A stretch of DNA of 51,411 nucleotides, from NCBI GenBank assembly GCA_900540685.1, contig UQGS01000010.1, positions 1 to 51,411 on the forward strand, written 5' to 3'. The translations under genes and the position numbers were made by a program. The notes beneath the pieces are model-generated. The model did not search any database. It saw only the letters and a list, made by a program, of their open reading frames with translations, and was not told the origin of the DNA. Origin of the DNA: an uncultured Catenibacterium sp. (lineage in GTDB: Bacteria > Bacillota_I > Bacilli_A > Erysipelotrichales > Coprobacillaceae). Below are positions 8,110-16,391 of this stretch, piece by piece. The number at the start of each line of letters is the position of its first letter. Positions within the stretch are counted from its first letter, which is position 1.

Positions 8110-8950
8110 AAGATATATTATTACATTCTTTGCAGTGCTTTTTTCAGCACTCTTACAGACTTTTGTACTTCAGACATTCTTGAATCCTTCGGACCTCTTA
8201 TCAAGTGGTTTTACTGGTGTTGCGATTCTGATTAATCGTATCAGTATGCTTTATGGATATTCATTATCTATTTCTACACTTGTGATTGTACTCAATCTAC
8301 CTGTCGCAATTGTCTGTTATAAGACAATCGGTAAGAAGTTTGTTTTTTTCTCTTTCTTACAAGTTATCTTCTTCAGTATCTTCACAAGAGTATTATCATT
8401 TGATCCATTATTTGATGATGTGATACTGAATGTCTGCTTTGGTGGATTCCTTTATGGTTTTGCGATTGCGATTGCCTTGAAAGGGAATGCGAGTACAGCA
8501 GGGACTGACTTTATCGCTTTATATGTTTCCAACAAAATGAATAAGTCGATCTTCGAATATATATTTGTCTTCAATACCTTGATGCTATGTGTATTTGGAT
8601 TCATGTTTGGCTGGATTCATGCAGGATATTCTATTTTATTCCAATTCCTCTCAACTAAAACCATTGATACATTCTATAAGCGATATAAACGTGTCACTTT
8701 AGAAATCACTACAGAACATTCTGAAGAATTACGTCAGGCTTATATTGCACAATATCGTCATGGTTTGACTATACTTCATGGTGAAGGAGGGTATAGTGGT
8801 CATCCTCTTACTATGATTCATACTGTCGTATCAAGCTATGAAGTACAGGATATTGTGGATTTCATGAAAAGTGTTGATCCTCATGTTATTATCAATATAT
8901 TGCCAACAGAAAACTTTGTTGGTGGTTTCTATCAAAAACCTTTAGATTAA
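8072..8950 (+). CDS. YitT family membrane protein (DUF161/DUF2179)
   Basis: Membrane protein of 292 residues in the YitT layout. Five or six hydrophobic helices occupy about residues 15-190, including the conserved ALKGNASTAGTDFIALYVSNK segment, followed by a soluble C-terminal domain (about 205-290) of the DUF2179 type. The function is not established; members have been proposed as transporters. The start lies 38 bp inside the 3' end of cutC in another frame, and no better start is present upstream of the first helix, so translation is probably coupled. A second family member is at 32472-33314. A clear terminator follows at 8949. Confidence 0.82.
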   Translation: MSKNLSAAYKTNKRYIITFFAVLFSALLQTFVLQTFLNPSDLLSSGFTGVAILINRISMLYGYSLSISTLVIVLNLPVAIVCYKTIGKKFVFFSFLQVIFFSIFTRVLSFDPLFDDVILNVCFGGFLYGFAIAIALKGNASTAGTDFIALYVSNKMNKSIFEYIFVFNTLMLCVFGFMFGWIHAGYSILFQFLSTKTIDTFYKRYKRVTLEITTEHSEELRQAYIAQYRHGLTILHGEGGYSGHPLTMIHTVVSSYEVQDIVDFMKSVDPHVIINILPTENFVGGFYQKPLD

Positions 8951-8970
8951 CAGGCTTCGGCCTGTTTTTT
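8949..8970 (+). terminator. Rho-independent terminator of the PTS operon
   Basis: CAGGC (8951-8955), TTCG loop and GCCTG (8960-8964), extended by flanking A/T pairs and followed by six T residues, directly after the yitT stop codon. Confidence 0.9.
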
Positions 8971-8982
8971 CATGCATGAAAA

Positions 8983-9003
8983 AACCTCTCAAATAGAGAG
9001 GTT
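8983..9003 (-). terminator. Rho-independent terminator of the AGCS symporter gene
   Basis: AACCTCTC (8983-8990) pairs with GAGAGGTT (8996-9003). On the minus strand it is followed by a T run (8978-8984). It overlaps the stop codon of the symporter gene. Confidence 0.85.
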
Positions 9004-10348
9004 AGATGCTTAATTCTTCTACAGCACAAGTATTTTCTTCCTTGAAATATTCTTCTGTTTCCGCAATGACTTCTTTTCTAAGCCCAATTAAACCAATCAG
9101 GTTAGGAATAGCCATACATCCATTGACGATATCTGCAAGAATAAAGATAAACTGTAATGACATGAATGGACCAATCGCAATAAGAATAATAAAGATAATC
9201 TTATAAATCTTGATAGAACGAATACCTGCAAGATAATACATACATCTTTCACCATAGTAGTTCCATCCGATAATAGTTGTAAATGCAAAGAAGATTAATC
9301 CAATATTGACGATATATTCACCAATAAAAGGAATAATAAGTCCTCTATCAAAGGCGAGTGATGTGACAGCTGCACCTTCTAAACCACTTGTATTTGCGCC
9401 AGTGATTAAAATTGCAAGACCTGTCATTGTACAGATCACCATTGTATCAATAAAAGTACCTGTCATAGAAACAAGCCCCTGTTCTACACATGAATCAGTC
9501 TGGGCAGCAGCTGCTGCAATAGGAGCACTTCCTAAACCACTTTCGTTAGAGAAGATTCCTCTACTAATACCCATCTTCATCGCAACACCCATGCCTGCAC
9601 CAAATACGGCTTTGATATCAAAGGCAGAAGCAAGTACTGTTTTTAATACATGAGGAATCATTGGAAGATGTGTTACTAGAATAAGTACAACTCCACCAAT
9701 ATAAAATACACACATAAATGGAATCACTTTTTCAGCCACTGCCGCAATTCTATGAATTCCACCAATTGTGATAAAACCAACAAGAGCTGTAAGAATAATG
9801 GCACTGATCCAATAAGGTACATGGAAAGACAAATGTAACGCATCAGAAATAGATCTCACCTGAGTAAATGTACCAATACCAAGATATGCCACTGCAACAC
9901 CAAAGAAAGCAAATAGACTTGCTAGAAACTTATTGTGTAAACCTTTTTCGATATAGTACATTGGACCACCTGCAATTTGTCCATTTTCATCTTTTGTACG
10001 ATACTTGATGGCAAGTACACCTTCGGCATACTTAGTTGCCATTCCAAAAAATGCTGAAATCCACATCCAGAATAGTGCCCCGGGACCACCTGCAGAAATG
10101 GCAGTCGCTACCCCTACAATATTACCAGTTCCAATTGTAGAGCTTAAGGCAGTACACAATGCCTGGAAACTAGACACATCACCTTCCTGATTTTCATTCT
10201 TCTTGAAAATCAAAGAGAAAGCTTTTTTTAATCTTACAAACTGAATAAACTTTAAATGAGATGTAAAATAGATGCCTGTTCCTAGTAGTAACAGGATAAG
10301 GGGCATACCCCATACAAGATTGTTGACTTGAGTCAGAAATTTGGTCAT
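9002..10348 (-). CDS. Sodium:alanine/glycine symporter (AGCS family)
   Basis: Secondary transporter of 448 residues in the AGCS (AlsT/AgcS) family, which imports alanine or glycine with sodium. About ten hydrophobic segments are visible. Signature stretches are the conserved TM segment around SSTIGTGNIVGVATAISAGG (about 69-88), WISAFFGMATKYAEGVLAIKYR (about 96-117) and the central GISRGIFSNESGLGSAPIAAAAA (about 259-281). The start is preceded by AAGGAG with a 7-base spacer made entirely of T. A tandem glycine riboswitch lies in the leader, so glycine is the likely substrate or regulatory signal. The gene stands alone and has its own terminator. Confidence 0.93.
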   Translation of the reverse strand: MTKFLTQVNNLVWGMPLILLLLGTGIYFTSHLKFIQFVRLKKAFSLIFKKNENQEGDVSSFQALCTALSSTIGTGNIVGVATAISAGGPGALFWMWISAFFGMATKYAEGVLAIKYRTKDENGQIAGGPMYYIEKGLHNKFLASLFAFFGVAVAYLGIGTFTQVRSISDALHLSFHVPYWISAIILTALVGFITIGGIHRIAAVAEKVIPFMCVFYIGGVVLILVTHLPMIPHVLKTVLASAFDIKAVFGAGMGVAMKMGISRGIFSNESGLGSAPIAAAAAQTDSCVEQGLVSMTGTFIDTMVICTMTGLAILITGANTSGLEGAAVTSLAFDRGLIIPFIGEYIVNIGLIFFAFTTIIGWNYYGERCMYYLAGIRSIKIYKIIFIILIAIGPFMSLQFIFILADIVNGCMAIPNLIGLIGLRKEVIAETEEYFKEENTCAVEELSI

Positions 10349-10379
10349 AAAAAAACTCCTTCTAATAAATTAGACGGAA
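10349..10379 (-). terminator. Riboswitch expression platform: hairpin holding the RBS
   Basis: On the minus strand TTCCGTCTAA (10379-10370) pairs with TTAGAAGGAG (10365-10356) around a 4-base loop with one mismatch, followed by seven T residues and then the ATG. The 3' arm contains the Shine-Dalgarno AAGGAG. The same hairpin can therefore act as terminator and as RBS sequester. It lies just downstream of the glycine aptamers. Confidence 0.65.
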
Positions 10380-10398
10380 TTAATAGTGAAAAGTATAA

Positions 10399-10540
10399 GT
10401 CACTGTCCTTTTACCTGAGAGTGTTACTCCTTCGGTGCTCATTATGAGTCTCTCCAGTGATTCGTCCAATAGCGATCCTTTTACCTGAAATCTTCCATCC
10501 TTCGGTGTTCTTACAAAGAATCTCTTTCGCTACTATCATC
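10399..10540 (-). ncRNA. Tandem glycine riboswitch
   Basis: Two glycine aptamers lie in series in the leader of the AGCS symporter (minus strand). Aptamer 2 (about 10460-10399) reads CACTGGAGAGA, then GCACCGAAGGAG, then CTCTCAGGTAAAAGGACAGTG, here quoted in pieces. CACTG and CAGTG close its P1 stem. Aptamer 1 (about 10536-10471) has GCGAAAGAGA, then ACACCGAAGGAT, then TTTCAGGTAAAAGGATCGC. The ACCGAAGG and CAGGTAAAAGGA cores are the family hallmarks, and a short linker joins the units as in cooperative glycine riboswitches. A ligand-sensitive choice with the downstream hairpin at 10349-10379 is inferred. Confidence 0.93.
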
Positions 10541-10641
10541 CGTTCTTTTACAAGAAAACATTATAAACAGAGAACTTTATAAATTCAATGTTTTTTTATT
10601 TTTAATGATTTTGTATAATGATAAAAAAGGGGAATGAATTT

Positions 10642-11178
10642 ATGAATATCGTATGTTATGGGGATTCTAATACTTATGGATTTAACCCTCTTGATGGAGG
10701 GTGCTATGAAACAAATTGGGTAGATATAGTGAGAGAAAATTTTAAGGATGATTTTGTGGTCAATGCAGGATTAAATGGCAGACTCGCTGAACCTAGACAA
10801 TTTTTATATGATGTGACTTTGCGACAATATGCACCTATTGGTTTATTGATTATTATGCTAGGGACAAATAATGTAGATCACTTAGAACCTGTAGAACATA
10901 TTACAGTAGGACTTCATGTGATGTTAAGACGTGCTTTGTCTAAAGCAGAACATATATTACTTCTTGCACCACCTTACTTAAGAAATGATGAAGAGAGATT
11001 AAATAGATGCAAAGAACTCAATAAGAAACTCAAAGTTCTTGCAGATAGCTTTCATGCAGATTTTATTGATGTAGAAGATGTGATTAGTGAACTCGCACCT
11101 GATGGGATTCACTTAACTGAAACAGGACATGAACAGCTAGGAAAAACAATTGTAGACTATATAAAGAAATCCTTATAA
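10642..11178 (+). CDS. SGNH/GDSL family hydrolase
   Basis: Predicted esterase or lipase-like hydrolase of 178 residues. Block I is CYGDSNTYGF with nucleophile Ser9, block III is GTNN, and block V is PDGIHLTETGHEQLG, which supplies the Asp and His of the triad. There is no signal peptide, so it is cytosolic. An in-frame ATG lies 24 bases upstream at 10618, but it falls in the -10 box (TATAAT 10614-10619). AAGGGG (10627-10632) is spaced for the ATG at 10642, which I chose. The physiological ester is unknown. It is monocistronic. Confidence 0.87.
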   Translation: MNIVCYGDSNTYGFNPLDGGCYETNWVDIVRENFKDDFVVNAGLNGRLAEPRQFLYDVTLRQYAPIGLLIIMLGTNNVDHLEPVEHITVGLHVMLRRALSKAEHILLLAPPYLRNDEERLNRCKELNKKLKVLADSFHADFIDVEDVISELAPDGIHLTETGHEQLGKTIVDYIKKSL

Positions 11179-11189
11179 TGGATTTTTTT
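11167..11189 (+). terminator. Terminator overlapping the SGNH hydrolase stop
   Basis: AAATCC (11167-11172), loop TTATAAT containing the TAA stop, GGATTT (11180-11185), then T residues to 11189. Confidence 0.75.
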
Positions 11190-11233
11190 ATGTGTCTAAA
11201 AGTGCTATACTTCATCATTAGGGGGATTATTAT

Positions 11234-12565
11234 ATGACTAAGAATATGACAGAAGGACATCCTTTAAAGCTTATTATGATGTTCGCACTGCCTTTATTAT
11301 TAGGAAACTTATTTCAGCAGACTTATAATATTGTCGATACCGCAATAGTAGGTCAGACACTTGGTGCGAATGCACTGGCTGCAGTAGGGGCTACAAGCAG
11401 TGTACAGTTTCTTGTATTAGGTTTTTGTATTGGTATATGCTGTGGGTTTGGGATACCTATTGCGCAGTCATTTGGTGGTAATAATTTAAAAAGAATGCGT
11501 GACTATATTTATCATAGTATTGTATTAACTATTATTATTGGCGTAATGCTCACTGTAGGATGCTGTTTATTATGTATGACTATTATTCATATCTTACAGA
11601 TTCCACGTGAGATTGTATCACGTTCTTATATATATTTATTAATTATCTTTATCGGTTTACCTTGTACATTACTCTATAACTTATGTTCAAGTATATTACG
11701 TGCTGTAGGGGATAGCCGTACACCATTCTTATTTCTTGCTTTTTCTGCATGCTTGAATATTGTATTAGATTTATTCTGTATTATTATCTTAAAGCTCGAT
11801 GTGGCAGGGGCTGCACTTGCGACTATTGTATCACAGGGAATCAGTGGTGTATTATGTTTGATCTATATGAAGAAACGTTTTACAGTATTACATCTAGAAA
11901 AAGAAAATAAAGAAATGAAATCATCCATGGTCAAGAATTTACTTGGGATGGGAGTTCCAATGGGATTACAGTATTCTATTACTGCGATTGGTTCTATGGT
12001 CATGCAGGGTGCCAATAACTCTTTAGGTGCGACATATATGTCTGCCTTTGCGGCAGCAGCCAAGATCAAACAGCTCGCTATCTGCCCATTTGATGCCTTA
12101 GCGACTGCAGCATCAACCTTTGCAAGTCAGAACTATGGGGCAAAGAAATATGATCGTATTAAAAAAGGTGTCATACAGACTGTTATAGTAGGTATTATCT
12201 ATGGTGTGATTGTTGGTATCTTATTGATTCTATTTGGTAGAACTTTCTCAATGTTGTTTATTTCATCAAAATATGGTGCAGTACTGGATGCATCCGCAAA
12301 ATATATTGCCTATATGGGTTATTTCTATTGGGTTCTTTCAATACTCAATGTCTGCCGTCAGACAACTCAGGGAATCGGTTATTCAGGACTTGCTATATTC
12401 TCTGGTGTCATTGAAATGATTGCGAGATGTATTGTATCATTGGTATTTGTACCAATCGCTGGTTATACCGCAATTTGTTGTGCAGACCAGACTGCCTGGA
12501 TTGTCGCAGCTATCTATTGTGTGTTCACATTTAGTTATTGTTTTAAAAAGATTCAAGAAGAATGA
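11234..12565 (+). CDS. MATE family efflux transporter
   Basis: Cation-coupled drug or metabolite exporter of 443 residues with twelve predicted helices in two homologous halves. The N-terminal LKLIMMFALPLLLGNLFQQTYNIVDTAIVGQ is typical of the DinF/NorM-like branch common in clostridia and Erysipelotrichia, and the second half repeats the pattern from about residue 233 (LLGMGVPMGLQYSITAIGSMVMQG). AGGGGG precedes the start. It converges on the AraC gene and overlaps its 3' end by 13 bp. The substrate is unknown; an unrelated-looking paralogue is at 24604-25935. Confidence 0.9.
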   Translation: MTKNMTEGHPLKLIMMFALPLLLGNLFQQTYNIVDTAIVGQTLGANALAAVGATSSVQFLVLGFCIGICCGFGIPIAQSFGGNNLKRMRDYIYHSIVLTIIIGVMLTVGCCLLCMTIIHILQIPREIVSRSYIYLLIIFIGLPCTLLYNLCSSILRAVGDSRTPFLFLAFSACLNIVLDLFCIIILKLDVAGAALATIVSQGISGVLCLIYMKKRFTVLHLEKENKEMKSSMVKNLLGMGVPMGLQYSITAIGSMVMQGANNSLGATYMSAFAAAAKIKQLAICPFDALATAASTFASQNYGAKKYDRIKKGVIQTVIVGIIYGVIVGILLILFGRTFSMLFISSKYGAVLDASAKYIAYMGYFYWVLSILNVCRQTTQGIGYSGLAIFSGVIEMIARCIVSLVFVPIAGYTAICCADQTAWIVAAIYCVFTFSYCFKKIQEE

Positions 12566-13317
12566 CGATATTCAAGAGGTGTCATATGATACCTCTTTTT
12601 AAATTGTGTATTAAAATAGCTAGGACGACTAAAGCCACACATTTTAGAAATGGTTACAATAGAATAATTGGTAGATAATAACTCAGTGCTATGTACTAAG
12701 CGCAATTCATTTAAATAAGCCATAGGGGACGTATGAAGGTATTGAGAAAACAGACTGCAGCATCTAGAACGACAGATGGATACATGATCAGCTATATTCT
12801 GAATCGTAATCTTTTGAGATATATTATCTTCTAAATAATGAATCATTTCTAACATCTTATCATAATAGTCTAATGGCTTGGCAACTGGTAGGATCATACT
12901 TACAAGATGCACAAGCTCTGATGCAGTAGATAAAATAAGAAATGGATTCATTTCAGGAATATTAAGTAAACCATATAGTTTAGTAATGAGTGCATGGATA
13001 GCATGATCATGAATGGTTATATAAGGGGCATGTTCATGATTAAAGAATGAATCAAAATAACGTAAAAGAGATTCATGCATACTAAAAGATTCTCTTTCAA
13101 TAGAAACAGTCATTAAGTGTGCAGTAGAAGAAAGTCTCGCATGAATGACATGTGTATTAATCATAAAGGCTTCACCTTTATGAATAGTAATTAATTCTCC
13201 ATTAATTAAATAAGACACATCTCCATGAAGACAATAAATAAATTCTAGAGAATCATGATCATGATAAATCATATCATTTTTTGTATTTTCAATATGCTGG
13301 GTATGGATAGGGAACAT
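12553..13317 (-). CDS. AraC family transcriptional regulator with cupin sensor domain
   Basis: One-component regulator of 254 residues. The N-terminal cupin-like domain (about 5-130) contains HDHDSLEFIYCLHGDVSYLI and HKGEAFMINTHVIH; the C-terminal part (about 155-254) has two helix-turn-helix motifs, ending in GFSRPSYFNTQFKKRYHMTPLEYR, the AraC signature. I place the start at 13317 (MFPIHTQHIE) because AAGGAG (13328-13333) sits 7 bases before it; a longer frame to 13377 would add a hydrophobic stretch with no RBS. It has its own promoter (-35 TTGATT, -10 TATAAT) flanked by copies of a repeated motif that may be its operator. It is divergent from the SWIM-domain gene. The effector is unknown. 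Confidence 0.88.
   Translation of the reverse strand: MFPIHTQHIENTKNDMIYHDHDSLEFIYCLHGDVSYLINGELITIHKGEAFMINTHVIHARLSSTAHLMTVSIERESFSMHESLLRYFDSFFNHEHAPYITIHDHAIHALITKLYGLLNIPEMNPFLILSTASELVHLVSMILPVAKPLDYYDKMLEMIHYLEDNISQKITIQNIADHVSICRSRCCSLFSQYLHTSPMAYLNELRLVHSTELLSTNYSIVTISKMCGFSRPSYFNTQFKKRYHMTPLEYRHSS
12574..12600 (+). terminator. Terminator of the MATE gene within the araC-type coding end
   Basis: AAGAGGTGTCAT (12574-12585) pairs with ATGATACCTCTT (12586-12597), almost fully palindromic, followed by T residues to 12600. It lies inside the opposite-strand AraC gene, where it encodes the conserved MTPLEYR segment. Confidence 0.7.
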
Positions 13318-13330
13318 GAGTAAACTCCTT

Positions 13331-13558
13331 ATAAACGATAATGATATTATTATAAGTATAAAAGGAATCTTAATCAATAAAAATATACGATAATGATATA
13401 AATAATAGAAATTATAATAAAAAACAGGAAAAGATGATACAATCGATGGATGTAAACGGTGACATCATATGAATATAAACTCAAAAATATACAATAATGA
13501 TATTATAAGAACATATAAATGGGTTATATATCTATCAGACATACGATAATGGTATGTT
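13331..13558. promoter_or_regulatory. Divergent control region with 52-bp phased repeats and promoters
   Basis: Four copies of a motif close to ACGATAATGATAT lie at 13335-13347, 13387-13399, 13491-13503 and 13543-13555. Their equivalent C bases are at 13336, 13388, 13492 and 13544, giving spacings of 52, 104 and 52 bp. A fifth exact copy has its C at 13752 inside the SWIM gene (208 bp further). The AraC-gene promoter on the minus strand is TTGATT (13377-13372), 17 bp, TATAAT (13354-13349), so copies 1 and 2 flank it. The SWIM-gene promoter on + is TTGTCT (13558-13563), 18 bp, TATAAT (13582-13587) with an extended TG, directly after copy 4. Operator function is inferred. Confidence 0.65.
13449..13466. 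promoter_or_regulatory. Putative CcpA cre site
   Basis: TGTAAACGGTGACA (13451-13464) fits the cre consensus TGWAANCGNTNWCA at every defined position and is flanked to give the inverted repeat GATGT-N8-ACATC. It lies midway between the divergent AraC and SWIM-domain genes. Carbon catabolite control is inferred. Confidence 0.5.
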
Positions 13559-13608
13559 TGTCTAGAATATTAAGAATATGTTATAATTTTGATCAGGGAG
13601 CTGATAGG

Positions 13609-14652
13609 ATGAAAGAAGAATTATTTGATGATTTAATACTAGAGAGAGGCTATGAATATGCGCAGGAAGGGGCAGTGGATCATGTACGCAAGGTAGAAGA
13701 TAGTATATATGCCACTGTTCATGGCACAGAGGATTATCATGTAAAAATAAACGATAATGATATGTCCTGTGATTGTCCATATGCTAAAGAAGGGGCGCAT
13801 TGTAAGCATATGGCCGCTGTGATGTATTATCTTGACAGTCATCCTGTTTATGATGAAGAGACGATTATTGAGGCTTTAAGTGAGAAACAGGCCAAACAAT
13901 TATTAAAGAAGATATTAAAAGATCATCCAGAATATCTAGATGATCTGCCTCAAGTAGAAAAGAAAGAACCTGTTAAAGAAAGTGTGGAAGATGCCTTTAG
14001 AAATCATCCTGATATTCAATCAGCTCGTGGTTATATTGTGAAATGCATCGATGATTATAGGGATATCGATCTATTGATTCATACCTTTAAGAATTATTTA
14101 GAAGATAAGACAGTTTCTAAGCTATTGATTGATTACTATAGTACACTAGATATTCATCAAGCTATTTCTTTTGTGAAATCATTAAAGACAGATAAGCCCT
14201 CTATTAGAAAGATGTATCAATCTTACTTAAAGGACTTATACTTAAAAGATAATGATAGAGAATCTTATTTAGATCTATTATGGACACTTGTGAAAGAGGA
14301 TGGACAGATTGATTTCTATTGTGAATTAAAAAGACAATACTCAAAAGAAGAATGGGAATCTTTAAGAGATGAACTTCTTAAGAATCTACCTCCTCGTGCA
14401 AGACTTGATAAGATCTATTTAGAAGAAGGCATGTATGATAAACTTCTTGATTTAGTTATACAAACACCAGGACTATATATTCTTGAAGAATATTATCATG
14501 ATTTATTAGACTATCCAGAACAGCTATTAAACAAGTATCTAGAAGAACTCAAGCCTCTTATAGGTAAACAGGATATCACTCACTATCTTAAAGAAATAGA
14601 AGAGATTCCTGGAGGTATACAGTTTATTTCTTTCAATCATTTGAGAAAATAA
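13609..14652 (+). CDS. SWIM zinc-finger domain protein
   Basis: Protein of 347 residues with an N-terminal SWIM motif: Cys54, Cys56, Cys65 and His67 (CDCPYAKEGAHCKH), a CxC-x8-CxH zinc site found in DNA- or protein-binding proteins. The remainder (about 110-347) is charged and mostly helical with no domain I recognise; it may form TPR-like helical repeats. The start at 13609 is chosen because AGGGAG (13595-13600) is well placed and the promoter -10 ends at 13587; a longer frame from 13519 would begin upstream of the promoter. It is divergent from the AraC regulator and may be its target. Exact function unknown. Confidence 0.8.
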   Translation: MKEELFDDLILERGYEYAQEGAVDHVRKVEDSIYATVHGTEDYHVKINDNDMSCDCPYAKEGAHCKHMAAVMYYLDSHPVYDEETIIEALSEKQAKQLLKKILKDHPEYLDDLPQVEKKEPVKESVEDAFRNHPDIQSARGYIVKCIDDYRDIDLLIHTFKNYLEDKTVSKLLIDYYSTLDIHQAISFVKSLKTDKPSIRKMYQSYLKDLYLKDNDRESYLDLLWTLVKEDGQIDFYCELKRQYSKEEWESLRDELLKNLPPRARLDKIYLEEGMYDKLLDLVIQTPGLYILEEYYHDLLDYPEQLLNKYLEELKPLIGKQDITHYLKEIEEIPGGIQFISFNHLRK

Positions 14653-14672
14653 GACTTTTTAAGCGTATAAAA

Positions 14673-14704
14673 AGAGTAGGGAGATATAATAATCTCTCTA
14701 CTCT
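14673..14704. terminator. Bidirectional terminator between convergent genes
   Basis: A 13-base inverted repeat, AGAGTAGGGAGAT (14673-14685) with ATCTCTCTACTCT (14692-14704), has one mismatch-tolerant position and A/T-rich flanks. It overlaps the last codons of the minus-strand DUF1275 gene. Confidence 0.65.
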
Positions 14705-15387
14705 CTTAGTTTTTCTAGGTTCATAATAAAGAAACTGATAATAAGCAGGATGCTTGATACCCAGATAACATGAATGGACATTCCTCTAGAGAATAGACCA
14801 CCAAGTCCAGCACCAAGTCCAAAGAAGAAAATAATTCCATAATAGTAGAATGCACGTCTAAGTGATGCTTTATTATGTGTTTCTGTATAATCAGCAAGGG
14901 CACTTGTTCCATTACGAATATTTCCAATACACATTGTAGAAGCATAAGCATAACCACTTACTTTTCTAAATGTCTGTACTTGAAGGGCACAAGAAAATGA
15001 GACAAGAATAGTTGCTAGGTTATCTAAATGATGAGGAATAAGTCCTACAAAGAATAGAATCACTATTTCTATCACAAGTATACCTTGTCTCCAATGCATC
15101 TTTTGTGCATATTTAAAGCGAGAATGTACAATATCTGCAATAAAGATACCTGATGCAAAGGCGATTAAAGGAAGTAAATACTTTAATGCAGTCATCCATT
15201 CTCCGCTCATAAGATGATTGCTTAATAATACGACGTTTCCTGTCTGGGCATTAGAATAAACGCCACCACGTGCAAAATAAGTATAAGCATCCTGAAAGCC
15301 ACCGGACATAGCTAAGAAGATACTATTTATAAAAGCTTCAGACATCTGTCTTTCACGTAAAAACCATTGAATAAGTTTGTCTTTCAT
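14698..15387 (-). CDS. YoaK/DUF1275 family membrane protein
   Basis: Membrane protein of 229 residues with about six helices. The family pattern is clear: FLAMSGGFQDAYTYFARGGVYSNAQTGNVVLL (about 24-55), and SGYAYASTMCIGNIRNGTSAL (about 143-163) with conserved Asn and Gly residues in the membrane. DUF1275 (YoaK) proteins are of unknown function, possibly transport. CGGAG precedes the ATG. It is divergent from a LysR-type gene 110 bp away, which is a common arrangement for a regulator and its target. Confidence 0.85.
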   Translation of the reverse strand: MKDKLIQWFLRERQMSEAFINSIFLAMSGGFQDAYTYFARGGVYSNAQTGNVVLLSNHLMSGEWMTALKYLLPLIAFASGIFIADIVHSRFKYAQKMHWRQGILVIEIVILFFVGLIPHHLDNLATILVSFSCALQVQTFRKVSGYAYASTMCIGNIRNGTSALADYTETHNKASLRRAFYYYGIIFFFGLGAGLGGLFSRGMSIHVIWVSSILLIISFFIMNLEKLRE

Positions 15388-15497
15388 AACATACTCCGTT
15401 GTAAATTTAAATCAAATGCATTATACTGAATGAACAGAAATATGTAAAAAGTATTTTTGATATACTGATGATATGATTATTATATGGGAGGGCGCTT

Positions 15498-16382
15498 ATG
15501 GCAAACTATGATTATTACAGAATATTTTACTACGTAGCACAATACCAGAGCTTTACAAAGGCTGCAGAGATGTTAAGAAACAACCAGCCTAATATCACCC
15601 GTTATATCAATAACCTTGAAAGTGAACTGGGCTGTAAGCTTTTTATTCGTTCAAATAGAGGTGTTAAATTAACACCAGAGGGAGAAAACTTATTTGAACA
15701 TGTTGCGATTGCACAGGAACATTTAAGACTAGGAGAAAGTGAACTTCAGAAAGAAAAGGAATTAAACAGTGGTTTAATTACTTTAGGTGTCAGTGAGAAT
15801 GCCTTACGTATATTTCTTTTAGATCATCTAGAACGTTTTCATGAACAATATCCACATGTACGTCTGCGTATCACTAACCATACTACACCAGAAGCATTAG
15901 AATCATTAAGAAATGATTTATGTGATTTCTCTGTTGTCACAACACCGATAGACTTACCCCATTTATTACAGGTCTCAGTACTTGATCATTTTGAAGATAT
16001 TCTTATCTGTGGGAAGAAATATAAGGACTTTGCATCAAAACGTCATTCTTTAGATGAATTCAAGGATACACCTTTTATTTCTCTTACAAGTCAGACAGGT
16101 ACAAGAAACTTCTATAATCAGTATTTCTTGGATAATGGTGTGTCATTCCATCCAGATATTGAAGTTTCTACAACAGATCAGATCATACCTCTTATTGTTC
16201 ATAACTTAGGTATTGGCTTCTATCCAAGAAAGCTAGCCCAGCCATACTTAGATAAGGGAGAAGTCTATGAAATCCCGTTGATTCAATCTTTACCACATCG
16301 TAAGGTATGCCTAGTTAAGGATCCTAATAAATCACAAAGCATTGCCTCTAGTAAGTTGATTGAATCACTTATACATCGTTAA
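15498..16382 (+). CDS. LysR family transcriptional regulator
   Basis: LTTR of 294 residues, the normal length. The winged HTH fills residues 1-65 (FYYVAQYQSFTKAAEMLRNNQPNITRYINNLESELGCKLF) and an effector-binding domain of the periplasmic-binding-protein fold follows from about 90. It begins with a good GGGAGG ribosome-binding site. It is divergent from the DUF1275 gene, so it may control that gene, and it is followed after 9 bp by the prepilin peptidase gene. The inducer cannot be read from sequence. Confidence 0.9.
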   Translation: MANYDYYRIFYYVAQYQSFTKAAEMLRNNQPNITRYINNLESELGCKLFIRSNRGVKLTPEGENLFEHVAIAQEHLRLGESELQKEKELNSGLITLGVSENALRIFLLDHLERFHEQYPHVRLRITNHTTPEALESLRNDLCDFSVVTTPIDLPHLLQVSVLDHFEDILICGKKYKDFASKRHSLDEFKDTPFISLTSQTGTRNFYNQYFLDNGVSFHPDIEVSTTDQIIPLIVHNLGIGFYPRKLAQPYLDKGEVYEIPLIQSLPHRKVCLVKDPNKSQSIASSKLIESLIHR

Positions 16383-16391
16383 GGAGAAACT

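Noticed and set aside
9306..9653. Open frame on + inside the AGCS symporter gene
   Set aside because: It is antisense to a clearly conserved protein, has no RBS and no recognisable domain.
13331..13764. Regularly spaced repeats considered as a small CRISPR array
   Set aside because: The repeated unit is only 12-13 bp, varies between copies, one phase position is empty and one copy is in coding sequence. No cas genes are near.
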